DNA of 35,804 nt, taken from assembly GCA_026992355.1 (NCBI GenBank), contig JALXAE010000295.1, positions 1 through 35,804 of the forward strand. Reading direction: 5' to 3'. The first letter of the stretch is position 1. Each line of letters starts with the position of its first letter. Shown here one piece after another: positions 8,443-16,790 of this stretch. The stretch is from Syntrophobacterales bacterium (GTDB taxonomy: Bacteria; Desulfobacterota; Syntrophobacteria; Syntrophobacterales; Thermodesulforhabdaceae). The notes under the pieces were generated by a model. That model saw nothing but the letters and a program-made list of their open reading frames with translations, did no database searches and had not been told where the DNA came from. Both the position numbers and the translations under genes were made by a program.

Positions 8443-10086
8443 GTGTTTATCGGTTCAATCACCGTACATAATTTCAGGTCAGTAGCCCACCAGACAGTAA
8501 AATTCCAAAAATACACAACTCTGATTGGCCCGAACAATTCGGGGAAGTCAAACATAATAGCAGCGCTCTTATTCTTCTATGACCAAATAAAGCTTAAGGA
8601 GAGTGACTTCTTCGAGTGCAGAGAGTGTAAAGAAAAGGAGCTTTACGTTGACGTGGAATTCAGAGAAATGCCAGAAGAGATATATAATTCCCTGCCAGAT
8701 CAGTACAAATTGCCGGGCAACCGCATGAAGGTGAGGAGATATGCCAAAATCGGAGAAAAAGCAGTGTATAGAGGATTCACTTTGAATAATGGTCAAGAAA
8801 TTCTCCATGAATCTGATTTCTTTGGAGCCAAGGGTGTTGGTAAGGGGAAACTCGGTGACGTGATTTACATCCCGGCGTTAAAAAATGTAACAGATGAATT
8901 GAAAACAACAGGGTATTCGACAATGTCAAAGCTCATTAAGGAAATCATTGGGCCAAGTATCCGTGACACCAAAGAGTATGGAGCTTTTTCTACTGCTGTA
9001 AGAAATCTATCGGACAAGATAAAAGGAACGCCCGTTGATAGCATTGACGATTGGGACTTCAAGAGTATGGCAGGTGTGGAAAGTTTTCTCGGAAAGGAAT
9101 TAGACTCATGGAACTGCAAAGTAAGAATAGACATGGAACCCTTGGATCCCGCAAAGCTTGCTCAACAGACAGTTAACGTGTTGATTGAGGAGAAAAATCA
9201 TGTCCCTTTTCCTGTTGAAAGTAAAGGACATGGGTTACAGAGGGCACTCGAAGTTGCACTGGTAAAGCTCTGGTCAGAGATGGAGCGTAAAAAGGCAAAG
9301 GCTAATCTTACAGGCAGAAAAAAGAAGCTGTTTCATCCGGAGTTTATCCTTTTGTTGATTGAAGAACCAGAGACTTTTCAGCATCCCCAACAACAGTATA
9401 AGTTTTATGAAGATCTGAAAGAAATCTCAGAAGGCGAACATCATCAAGTTATTGCGACTACACATTCCCCGTACTTCCTCACACCTCAAGCAGAGCATCT
9501 GGCGAGTATTATCAAAGTTGTTAAACATGATAACAGGACAAAAACTGTAACGGTATCTGATGATTTTCTCAAGAATCTGCCGACTGATATCGAGAGAAGG
9601 GGATTCTCCTTCCCTCTGTGGTTAAACCCTGACAGGAACGTTCTATTTTTTTCTGATCTCGTGGTCTTGGTGGAAGGCGCTACTGAAAAAGTGCTGTGCA
9701 ATTGGATTATTAATGACTATGCCGGGTTATCTCCTTCTCAGAGGGGGAAGTGCTTTGTGGTGGATTGTGGGGGAAAGTTTCAAATAGATAAATTTATGAA
9801 GCTGATGGAGCAATTTGAAATCCCACACATAGTGTTGCATGATAGAGACGATGAGAATAAAGAGAAGCATAGAAAGGCAAATAAAAATATTAAAGATTCT
9901 TCGAATGCTTTTACAAGGGAGATAAAAATTTTTGAACCGGATCTGGAACGCCATGTTGGGATTGAGCTTCCAAAAAGAGGGAGTGAGAAACCCGCTGCAA
10001 TGAAGGACTGGATTGATAATAAAAAATATGAAAAGAATAAAACAATCGACGAATTGTGCGAACTTATAAGACGGCATTTGGAATAG
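8443..10086 (+). CDS. OLD-family ATP-dependent endonuclease (AAA ATPase + TOPRIM)
   Basis: 547 aa; starts GTG after AAGGAGGTG; IGPNNSGKSNI Walker A, LLIEEPETFQHPQQQ, ATTHSPYFL, TOPRIM LVEGATEK and LHDRDDE. Confidence 0.9.
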   Translation: MFIGSITVHNFRSVAHQTVKFQKYTTLIGPNNSGKSNIIAALLFFYDQIKLKESDFFECRECKEKELYVDVEFREMPEEIYNSLPDQYKLPGNRMKVRRYAKIGEKAVYRGFTLNNGQEILHESDFFGAKGVGKGKLGDVIYIPALKNVTDELKTTGYSTMSKLIKEIIGPSIRDTKEYGAFSTAVRNLSDKIKGTPVDSIDDWDFKSMAGVESFLGKELDSWNCKVRIDMEPLDPAKLAQQTVNVLIEEKNHVPFPVESKGHGLQRALEVALVKLWSEMERKKAKANLTGRKKKLFHPEFILLLIEEPETFQHPQQQYKFYEDLKEISEGEHHQVIATTHSPYFLTPQAEHLASIIKVVKHDNRTKTVTVSDDFLKNLPTDIERRGFSFPLWLNPDRNVLFFSDLVVLVEGATEKVLCNWIINDYAGLSPSQRGKCFVVDCGGKFQIDKFMKLMEQFEIPHIVLHDRDDENKEKHRKANKNIKDSSNAFTREIKIFEPDLERHVGIELPKRGSEKPAAMKDWIDNKKYEKNKTIDELCELIRRHLE

Positions 10087-10114
10087 ACAAGCTAAAACGG
10101 CATAAGGTCATATG

Positions 10115-10528
10115 CTATTCCACCTCAACCCTGAACCCCCTCTCCCTGTACATCTCAAAATCCTCGCGGGAGATTGTACCAAGGCCTATCGAAACATGGA
10201 AGTCGCCGAGTTCGCCCTCAGGGCACGCCTCGCTGTAGTTTCTGGCGAACCTGAAATAGCGCATGTGCGGTTCGCGGTAAAGGTCAAGCAGGTACAGGCC
10301 TTCATCTTCATAAAGCTCTCCGTACTTCCTGATATTCTCCCCCACAATCTTCTCAACGTCCAGTATCTCGTGGAATACCGGGAAGCCATAGCCCGAATCG
10401 CTCACAACAATGTCCCCTGTTTTGTATCGGGCCTGCTCTGGTGTTACCCTGGCGTCAGCAGCTTCGCGCGCACGGCGCTCGGCTTCAAAAAGCTCTTCAA
10501 GGGAATCGTAAAATGTTATCTCCACCAT
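10115..10528 (-). CDS. Hypothetical protein
   Basis: ORF with internal start MVEITFYDSLEELFEAERRAREAADARVT...; compact co-directional cluster with neighbours. Confidence 0.6.
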   Translation of the reverse strand: MVEITFYDSLEELFEAERRAREAADARVTPEQARYKTGDIVVSDSGYGFPVFHEILDVEKIVGENIRKYGELYEDEGLYLLDLYREPHMRYFRFARNYSEACPEGELGDFHVSIGLGTISREDFEMYRERGFRVEVE

Positions 10529-10562
10529 TGGAATCACCTCATGTTTTCAGGAAAGGGAAAGA

Positions 10563-10883
10563 TCAGAACCACGAGGCAAAGAGGGGCTCTTCTTGGGTTT
10601 CGAGATAGCGGTCAACGATTTTCTTGGCGACCTTGTATTCGGCCATGTAGCCCTTGTGATAGTGTCTGTTTCTAATAGCATCCCTGAGGCATCGCCTGGC
10701 GTCGCCCTTGTAGCAGTGGTCAACCCACTCGCAGTAGTTTAGCCTGCCATCCCGGCCGTCGAGACCAATCTGCGCGGCCCTTGTGGGCGTGGCGTAGCCG
10801 AGGCTCTCGGCTATTATGTGGGCGGTCACGCGGGGGTAGCGCCTGATGAACTCGTCAGGTGTTTCCGGTCTTTTCCTTGCCAT
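10563..10883 (-). CDS. Hypothetical protein
   Basis: Start MARKRPETPDEFIRRYPRVTAHIIAESLGYATP...; overlaps the preceding gene end. Confidence 0.6.
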   Translation of the reverse strand: MARKRPETPDEFIRRYPRVTAHIIAESLGYATPTRAAQIGLDGRDGRLNYCEWVDHCYKGDARRCLRDAIRNRHYHKGYMAEYKVAKKIVDRYLETQEEPLFASWF

Positions 10884-11274
10884 AAGTATCGCCTCCCCCA
10901 TCTTCACCGGAGACGTACCTCTCGAATCTCCGGGCAATGTCCAGGGCTTTCTCTGCCTTTTCGTCCGGCTCAAAATAGAGGCCATGGAGGATCTCCGAGG
11001 CAGAGCGGAGGCATGACATGCGGATTATTTCCATGGACTTTCTGTCAGAGTGGTAGGGTTCGCTGCCCTGATTGTTGCCGATTCTCTGGAGGGAAGTGAT
11101 TTTCTTGAAGTTGCCCGATTTCTTCCAGTCGTACTCGACCTGCGAGCCTTCGGTGATCCCCTCCATCAACGTGCTGTCCCAAACCGAGTACTTCTCCCCG
11201 CCTATCTCCACGACATGATACCTCTTGTTGTTCTGGGTCTTGTTCTCCCATATCTTCTCAACAACGCCCTGCAT
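10855..11274 (-). CDS. Hypothetical protein, possibly OB-fold-like N-terminus
   Basis: Start MQGVVEKIWENKTQNNKRYHVVEIGGEKYSVWDSTLMEGITEGSQVEYDWKKSGNFKKITSLQ (compact beta-rich pattern). Confidence 0.55.
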   Translation of the reverse strand: MQGVVEKIWENKTQNNKRYHVVEIGGEKYSVWDSTLMEGITEGSQVEYDWKKSGNFKKITSLQRIGNNQGSEPYHSDRKSMEIIRMSCLRSASEILHGLYFEPDEKAEKALDIARRFERYVSGEDGGGDTYGKEKTGNT

Positions 11275-11391
11275 GATGTCACCGGGTGAGTTTTGGAGCA
11301 GGGGTTTATAGGCATGGTGTCCGTGGCTTGCAGACCTTGCGCTTAATCCGGGAAAAAAAGAAACAGAGAACAAGTGGTGCCCTGTTTGCCC

Positions 11392-11544
11392 TCATTTTTT
11401 CCTGTGCCTGAGCCGCACAAGGGCAACACCGCAGCGGAGACACACAGGTACGGAGTCGTTCAACTCGTCCTTGTAGAATTCATAGACCTGCATGCACTTC
11501 GGGCAGATATAGCGGCTCTTGCGGAGTCCGGCGTCCTTATCCAT
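11392..11544 (-). CDS. 50-aa zinc-ribbon protein
   Basis: MDKDAGLRKSRYICPKCMQVYEFYKDELNDSVPVCLRCGVALVRLRHRKK*; two CxxC motifs; GGTGA upstream. Confidence 0.6.
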   Translation of the reverse strand: MDKDAGLRKSRYICPKCMQVYEFYKDELNDSVPVCLRCGVALVRLRHRKK

Positions 11545-11574
11545 CAGCTCACCGGAAAGAAGTTAGTGCGGGAT

Positions 11575-12831
11575 TTATTGGGCCTTGCGAAGACGGTGTG
11601 CGAAGCTTGCTTCTGATGGTGCCGGTGGACTTAGCAGGTCGATGGGCTGGGTGGAGAGCCGACGGATCTTCATGGTCATGAAATCCCTGAACTCCTGATC
11701 CTCCATGAGCCTTTCCATAAGCCTGTCCATTCTCGTGCGCTCGTTCTCCCGCTGGATGACCTCGATGGCGGCCTCCTCGCTCAACGGAGCACCACAAAGA
11801 CCGCAGAATTTGAAGGTGGGCGGGTTATTCTGGCCGCACCTGGAGCATTGTAAGGGAGAGAAGCCGTCTTTCTCCTCGCCCCGTGGCTTTTCTATCCCAT
11901 AGACCTTGGTGAGCAGAGCGTTATCAACATCCCTGCCGCTCAGGTGGATGTAAACCGAGGCCATGTCAGAACCCTGAACCCAGCCGAAATACTCCTTCAT
12001 CTGGGCGTCCGTGAGGTGGTTGGCAAGGTGAGTGGCCCGCGCATGCCTGAAGGAGTGGGGATTCACTTTCTTCTTCACCTTCGCCCGCTTCGCCGTCTGT
12101 TGAAGCATTGACCGGACAGTGGTATAGCGAAGAACATCGCCCTTTTGCGACACCCACACATATGCGTCTGGTTCATCCTTGTGAGGGTGATAGTTGAGGG
12201 CCTCCTTCAGAAACGGTACAGATGTGATGAGCCTTACTCTCCGTGGTCCGGTCTTCCCATCAACCCTGACAAGGGCCCCATATTTGTCAAATTCTATGTG
12301 TTTCATTCGGATGAAAAGAATCTCCCCAATTCTGCACCCACTCTCATAGAGAACAGAAATGAAGGCCCTGTTTCTTGGATTCCTGGCATGGTCAATCATT
12401 CTCTTGATCTCCTCCTGCGTCAGGATTTCCTCGGGCATTTTCACTTTGTTATTGGACTGTCCAGCACGGGGCTTTAGCCATCTCACTATCTCGGGATATT
12501 CCTCGGAATCTTCCAGCCATTTGTAGAGCTTCTTAATGTAAATCTTGAGCTCTGCTTTCGTGTACGGAACATAATCACTCGCTTCGATGCGTGCCACAAG
12601 CCGCTTGATATCCTCTTTCTTTGCCTGATCAAAATCCTTGCCCAACCACTTTGCAAGCATGCCGAGATAGTACATATACTTTGCAATCCTTGCCTTGCTC
12701 ATCCCATTGGTGAAACACTCATCCCTAAATCTGAGAATAAATTGCTTATTTTTCTCAGTGATGTTAGAGTGCTTTATCTTGTTAATTGCTGCTTCAAGGC
12801 GCTTGCTGTAGTCATGGATTGTTTCTCTCAT
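11575..12831 (-). CDS. Tyrosine recombinase/integrase with C-terminal zinc ribbon (archaeal XerC/D-like)
   Basis: RNRAFISVLYESGCRIGEILFIRMKHI, HSFRHARATHLANH, VYIHLSG catalytic-box patterns; CSRCGQNNPPTFKFCGLCGAPL; likely start MRETIHDYSK. Confidence 0.85.
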   Translation of the reverse strand: MRETIHDYSKRLEAAINKIKHSNITEKNKQFILRFRDECFTNGMSKARIAKYMYYLGMLAKWLGKDFDQAKKEDIKRLVARIEASDYVPYTKAELKIYIKKLYKWLEDSEEYPEIVRWLKPRAGQSNNKVKMPEEILTQEEIKRMIDHARNPRNRAFISVLYESGCRIGEILFIRMKHIEFDKYGALVRVDGKTGPRRVRLITSVPFLKEALNYHPHKDEPDAYVWVSQKGDVLRYTTVRSMLQQTAKRAKVKKKVNPHSFRHARATHLANHLTDAQMKEYFGWVQGSDMASVYIHLSGRDVDNALLTKVYGIEKPRGEEKDGFSPLQCSRCGQNNPPTFKFCGLCGAPLSEEAAIEVIQRENERTRMDRLMERLMEDQEFRDFMTMKIRRLSTQPIDLLSPPAPSEASFAHRLRKAQ

Positions 12832-12862
12832 AGTACCAGGGTAGATTTGCAATTTATATCCC
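12831..12862 (-). promoter_or_regulatory. Archaeal-type TATA promoter of the recombinase (leaderless spacing)
   Basis: Minus strand GGGGATATAAATTGC; TATAAA begins 27 nt upstream of the ATG at 12831. Confidence 0.5.
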
Positions 12863-12867
12863 CTGGC

Positions 12868-12943
12868 ATTGCACTTTACACACTATGCTCCTGGCGAGAC
12901 AGGGGATGAAATAACAGTCCAGATGGACTTATATTGCACTTTA
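12868..12943. repeat. Two direct repeats ATTGCACTTTA
   Basis: Exact copies at 12868-12878 and 12933-12943, upstream of the recombinase gene. Confidence 0.55.
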
Positions 12944-13227
12944 TACTTTTGTTACTTATAAAATTAACCCCATGCCAACCGGGTAGAAACAAAGGACTTC
13001 GGGCCTCGATAGCTCACCGCTTATTCTGCCCGTCCCCATTGCAGGGCTTATCGCCGAATGGCTGAAAAGCACAAGACTCGCTGGGAAGCTCGTTCTTTGT
13101 CCTTTTCGCCCTCGAGCCCCGCACAGAACAACGAAGGCTTCGGGCACGCCACTGTGACGGACTCGTAACTCGAAAAACAGGATGGCTTCGGAAACGGAGT
13201 CAGACTAAAGTCATCGGAGGTGGAAAA

Positions 13228-13335
13228 ATGAACATCTGCCAGAGTTGCGGGGCTCCGATACAGGATTTCCGCGCTGTGTGCGAATCCTGCTATGAACGGG
13301 AGAGGGAACTGCTCTCCCCCGAGCTGGAGATATGA
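13228..13335 (+). CDS. 35-aa zinc-finger microprotein
   Basis: MNICQSCGAPIQDFRAVCESCYERERELLSPELEI* preceded by GGAGGTGG; two CxxC motifs. Confidence 0.5.
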   Translation: MNICQSCGAPIQDFRAVCESCYERERELLSPELEI

Positions 13336-13348
13336 AAAAGGTGAGACC

Positions 13349-13459
13349 ATGAACAGAAATCTTCCTACGGGCTGGGAAATCCTGGAGACGCTCAGAAAAT
13401 ACCTCGCTGGCGAAGACCTCAGCGACTGGGAGCTCTGGATTGTGCACAACTATTTCTAG
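13349..13459 (+). CDS. 36-aa small protein
   Basis: MNRNLPTGWEILETLRKYLAGEDLSDWELWIVHNYF*; follows the zinc-finger microprotein by 13 nt. Confidence 0.35.
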   Translation: MNRNLPTGWEILETLRKYLAGEDLSDWELWIVHNYF

Positions 13460-13688
13460 ATTTTTGGGGGCTGGATAAATAACAGCCCCTCTTTTAATAC
13501 TTGAAAAATATCATCTTCAGGAACTATAGAAGCCTAAATAATCAGTTCCCCATTCTAAACTCCCTGATGAATAAATTGACGAAACCTAAATATCCCGCTA
13601 AAAATGTTAACATTCGCAATTATATTTTTAAGTATGTTAAGTAATTTTTGATTAATATCGTGATTATACTTACTAATACGGAGTAAAG

Positions 13689-16600
13689 ATGAAAGAGAAA
13701 AATAGGAAGTTTGAGGTCGGGGATATTGTTGAACTGAAGGCGGACCCAACAAGGAAAGGTCCCGTTATCGAGATACTCCCTGAAGTCCATGGTCAGCACA
13801 GATACAAGGTCTTTCACGGCCAAAATAATATACAGGAGTACCTCGAGAATCAGCTTGTTCTATGTACAAAACCAAGTGATATGGTATACCCCAAGGAGCC
13901 AATTAAACCCGAAGAATTCATGGCTCGCCTCAATGCCCTCAGATTAAGCTATCCCCAAGTAGATTCGATATATTCACTGCACGCCGCCAGAATTCAGTTC
14001 ATACCCTTCCAGTTTAAACCCTTGATAAGGTTTCTCAGGTCTGAAGAACCAAGGCTACTGATTGCAGACGAGGTTGGTGTTGGAAAAACAATAGAGGCAG
14101 GGCTAATTCTAAGGGAACTGCAGAGTAGGCAAGAGCTCAAAAACGTATTGATAGTTTGCCCAAAGGCTTTGGTAACGAAATGGCGCGCTGAGATGAGACG
14201 CTTTGATGAAGATTTCCATCCCCTGACAGCTGAAACGCTCAGATATTGCTTGAAAGAGACATATCTAGACGGTGCATGGCCGAGCCAATACTCCAAAGCA
14301 ATTGTTCACCTTGAGATATTACGACGTGAGGACTACTTGGAGAGTCAACCAGAATTGAATAGATTTGGGTTACTGGATATCGACCCACCCCCGGAGTTTG
14401 ATCTAGTTATAGTGGATGAGGCCCACCACTTGAGAACTCCTGATACAAACACCAACAAACTGGCTAGATTTCTTTCTAACAATGCAGAGGCAATGCTATT
14501 CCTGACGGCTACTCCTATACAGTTAGGGTCCACAAATCTTTACACCTTGTTAAACCTTCTAAGGCCTGATCGTTTCATTGATGAGGCTTTATTTAATGAA
14601 ATGGTGGAACCAAACAAATACATAAATGAGGCAATCCGGAGTGTACGCACAAAGATGCCTGAGGAGTCATGGTTACCAAATGCTTTGGAAGCACTTGATA
14701 AGGCAAAGAACACTTCATGGGGATATAAAATCCTGAAAGACGATGCATTATTCATGAGGTGGTATAGTAAAATTCAAAGCTCCAGTGACCTCTCAGATGA
14801 AGAGCGCATTGAATTCATAAGAGATATGGAAGAGGTCAATACCCTATCACACGTAATGAACAGGACGAGACGGAGGGATATAGGCAATTTCACGATACGA
14901 GAACCTATCACTATTCAGGTAGATTTTACTCCCGAGCAAAAGAAATTTTATGAAAGCATTCTCTCATTTAGAAAGGAAATGCTGTTGTTGGAATATGATC
15001 CAATTGTCATTCGTTTGATAATGGATACACTTGAGAGACAGGCGGCGAGCTGTCTTCCTGGCTTGCTTCCACTCCTTGACACATTTATTCGGACTGGCAA
15101 ATTTTCTCCAGACGAGGTCACCGATATTGCCGAAGAAGAGGCTGAACAGAAGTTACCCAAGGTGATTAGTGAAAAAGCAAAAGCCCTAAAGGCAATGGCC
15201 AAATCCCTGCCCGAGACAGACCCCAAGCTTAACGAACTCCTAAAAATTGTTTCAGATACAATTGCTGACAAAAAAGGACCAGGGAAAGTTCTCGTTTTTT
15301 CCTATTTCCTGCATACGCTCTCGTATCTGCAGAAAAAATTGAAAGAAAATGGATTCCGCGTGGCAGTAGTCAGCGGAAAAGTACCGGACTATGAAAGAGA
15401 AATAATAAGAGAAAGATTCAGAAAGAAGAAGAGTGAAAAAGATGCAATAGATGTCCTGTTATCATCTGAAGTCGGATGTGAAGGCCTTGATTACGAATTT
15501 TGTAGCAGGCTTGTTAACTATGACTTGCCATGGAACCCAATGAGGATAGAACAGCGAATAGGCCGAATTGACCGATTTGGGCAGGTGAGTGAAAAAATTC
15601 AGATTTACAACTTCATCACACCCGGTACTGTAGAAGAGCGAATATTCTTCAGGTGTTTCGATAGAATCGGCATATTTAAACAGACAATAGGTGACATGGA
15701 AGAAATCCTCGGGGAATTAACGGAGGCATTAACTAAAACCGCACTAGATCCTTCACTAACACCCAGTCAGGCAGAGGAGAAAGCACGTCAGCTAACGGAC
15801 AACGCACTCCGAAAGGTCGAGGAACAGAGACGACTAGAAGAGCAAAGCACAGAATTGCTCGGCCTCGATGAACTCATCCAAGAGGAGATCGGTAAGATCG
15901 AGGCTGAGGGGCGTTTTGTTACCGCGGATGATTTATACCAGCTTATTGATCTTTACCTTAAGTCAAGGTTCAAGAACGCCCGTATCACTGTGGATAAAAA
16001 ATCAAAAATAGCAAAATTATACGCAAGTAAAGAGGATAAGGATTTGTTTTACAAGGATCTCAAAAAACTGAGGAGACAAGATAGACAAACTAAAGACTTA
16101 TCAACATGGATCAATGGAAGTTCAAAATCACTCACATTGACCTTCGATCAGGCAGTGGCATTGGAAGACAGAAGCATACCTTTCATTACGCCTGTTCATC
16201 CTTTAACAAAAATGGCTATTGCATTCTGGAATGCAGCACCGAAAGAACTGAGCACGCACGTGGAGGTCGAAAATGGAGATATCCCTGAAGGTACATATGT
16301 CTTCGGCTACTACTTATGGGAGACCATTGCATTAAGAGGGGGAATCCGTCTCATACCTGTACTGTGGCATGTAGAAAAAAATGCAGTTGAATGGGACATC
16401 TCAGTAAACCTGAACAAACTCTTGAGAAATGCAAGATTGTCAAGCAAACCTGTTGCATTGTCACAGGAAAATTTCGAAATGGCCTTGCACCGACTTGATG
16501 AGGCAATACAGGAAAAGCGTTTCTCTGAACTGAAGAAGATAAAAGAAGTTAACGACAAGATTGTGGAGCAGCGTTTGCTCAGTCTAGAGCGCCACTATCA

Positions 16601-16790
16601 GCGAAGATTGGCCAGGGTGGAAGAGGAATTAAGATCCGCTGTCGACGAACGAATACGGAGGATGAAAGAGTCACAAAGAGACAGGATAAAGCGTGAATGG
16701 GACTCAAAGAAATCATCAATAGAGAAACGCAGGAACAGTGACATAGTCAGCAAAAGGGTGGCCATTGGAATTATGGAGGTCAAAGCATGA
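13689..16790 (+). CDS. SNF2/SF2-type DEAH-box helicase
   Basis: 1033 aa; LIADEVGVGKTIEAGLIL, VIVDEAHHLR, FLTATPIQLG, VLVFSYFLHTLSYL, VGCEGLDYEFCSRLVNYDLPWNPMRIEQRIGRIDRFGQ. Confidence 0.93.
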   Translation: MKEKNRKFEVGDIVELKADPTRKGPVIEILPEVHGQHRYKVFHGQNNIQEYLENQLVLCTKPSDMVYPKEPIKPEEFMARLNALRLSYPQVDSIYSLHAARIQFIPFQFKPLIRFLRSEEPRLLIADEVGVGKTIEAGLILRELQSRQELKNVLIVCPKALVTKWRAEMRRFDEDFHPLTAETLRYCLKETYLDGAWPSQYSKAIVHLEILRREDYLESQPELNRFGLLDIDPPPEFDLVIVDEAHHLRTPDTNTNKLARFLSNNAEAMLFLTATPIQLGSTNLYTLLNLLRPDRFIDEALFNEMVEPNKYINEAIRSVRTKMPEESWLPNALEALDKAKNTSWGYKILKDDALFMRWYSKIQSSSDLSDEERIEFIRDMEEVNTLSHVMNRTRRRDIGNFTIREPITIQVDFTPEQKKFYESILSFRKEMLLLEYDPIVIRLIMDTLERQAASCLPGLLPLLDTFIRTGKFSPDEVTDIAEEEAEQKLPKVISEKAKALKAMAKSLPETDPKLNELLKIVSDTIADKKGPGKVLVFSYFLHTLSYLQKKLKENGFRVAVVSGKVPDYEREIIRERFRKKKSEKDAIDVLLSSEVGCEGLDYEFCSRLVNYDLPWNPMRIEQRIGRIDRFGQVSEKIQIYNFITPGTVEERIFFRCFDRIGIFKQTIGDMEEILGELTEALTKTALDPSLTPSQAEEKARQLTDNALRKVEEQRRLEEQSTELLGLDELIQEEIGKIEAEGRFVTADDLYQLIDLYLKSRFKNARITVDKKSKIAKLYASKEDKDLFYKDLKKLRRQDRQTKDLSTWINGSSKSLTLTFDQAVALEDRSIPFITPVHPLTKMAIAFWNAAPKELSTHVEVENGDIPEGTYVFGYYLWETIALRGGIRLIPVLWHVEKNAVEWDISVNLNKLLRNARLSSKPVALSQENFEMALHRLDEAIQEKRFSELKKIKEVNDKIVEQRLLSLERHYQRRLARVEEELRSAVDERIRRMKESQRDRIKREWDSKKSSIEKRRNSDIVSKRVAIGIMEVKA

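Noticed and set aside
10112-10675. 187-aa plus-strand ORF
   Set aside because: Antisense to a better-supported minus-strand gene cluster; no recognisable domain.
13048-13449. 133-aa minus-strand ORF overlapping the microproteins
   Set aside because: Low-complexity Ser/Phe/Pro composition typical of an antisense reading; the opposite strand has RBS-preceded small ORFs.
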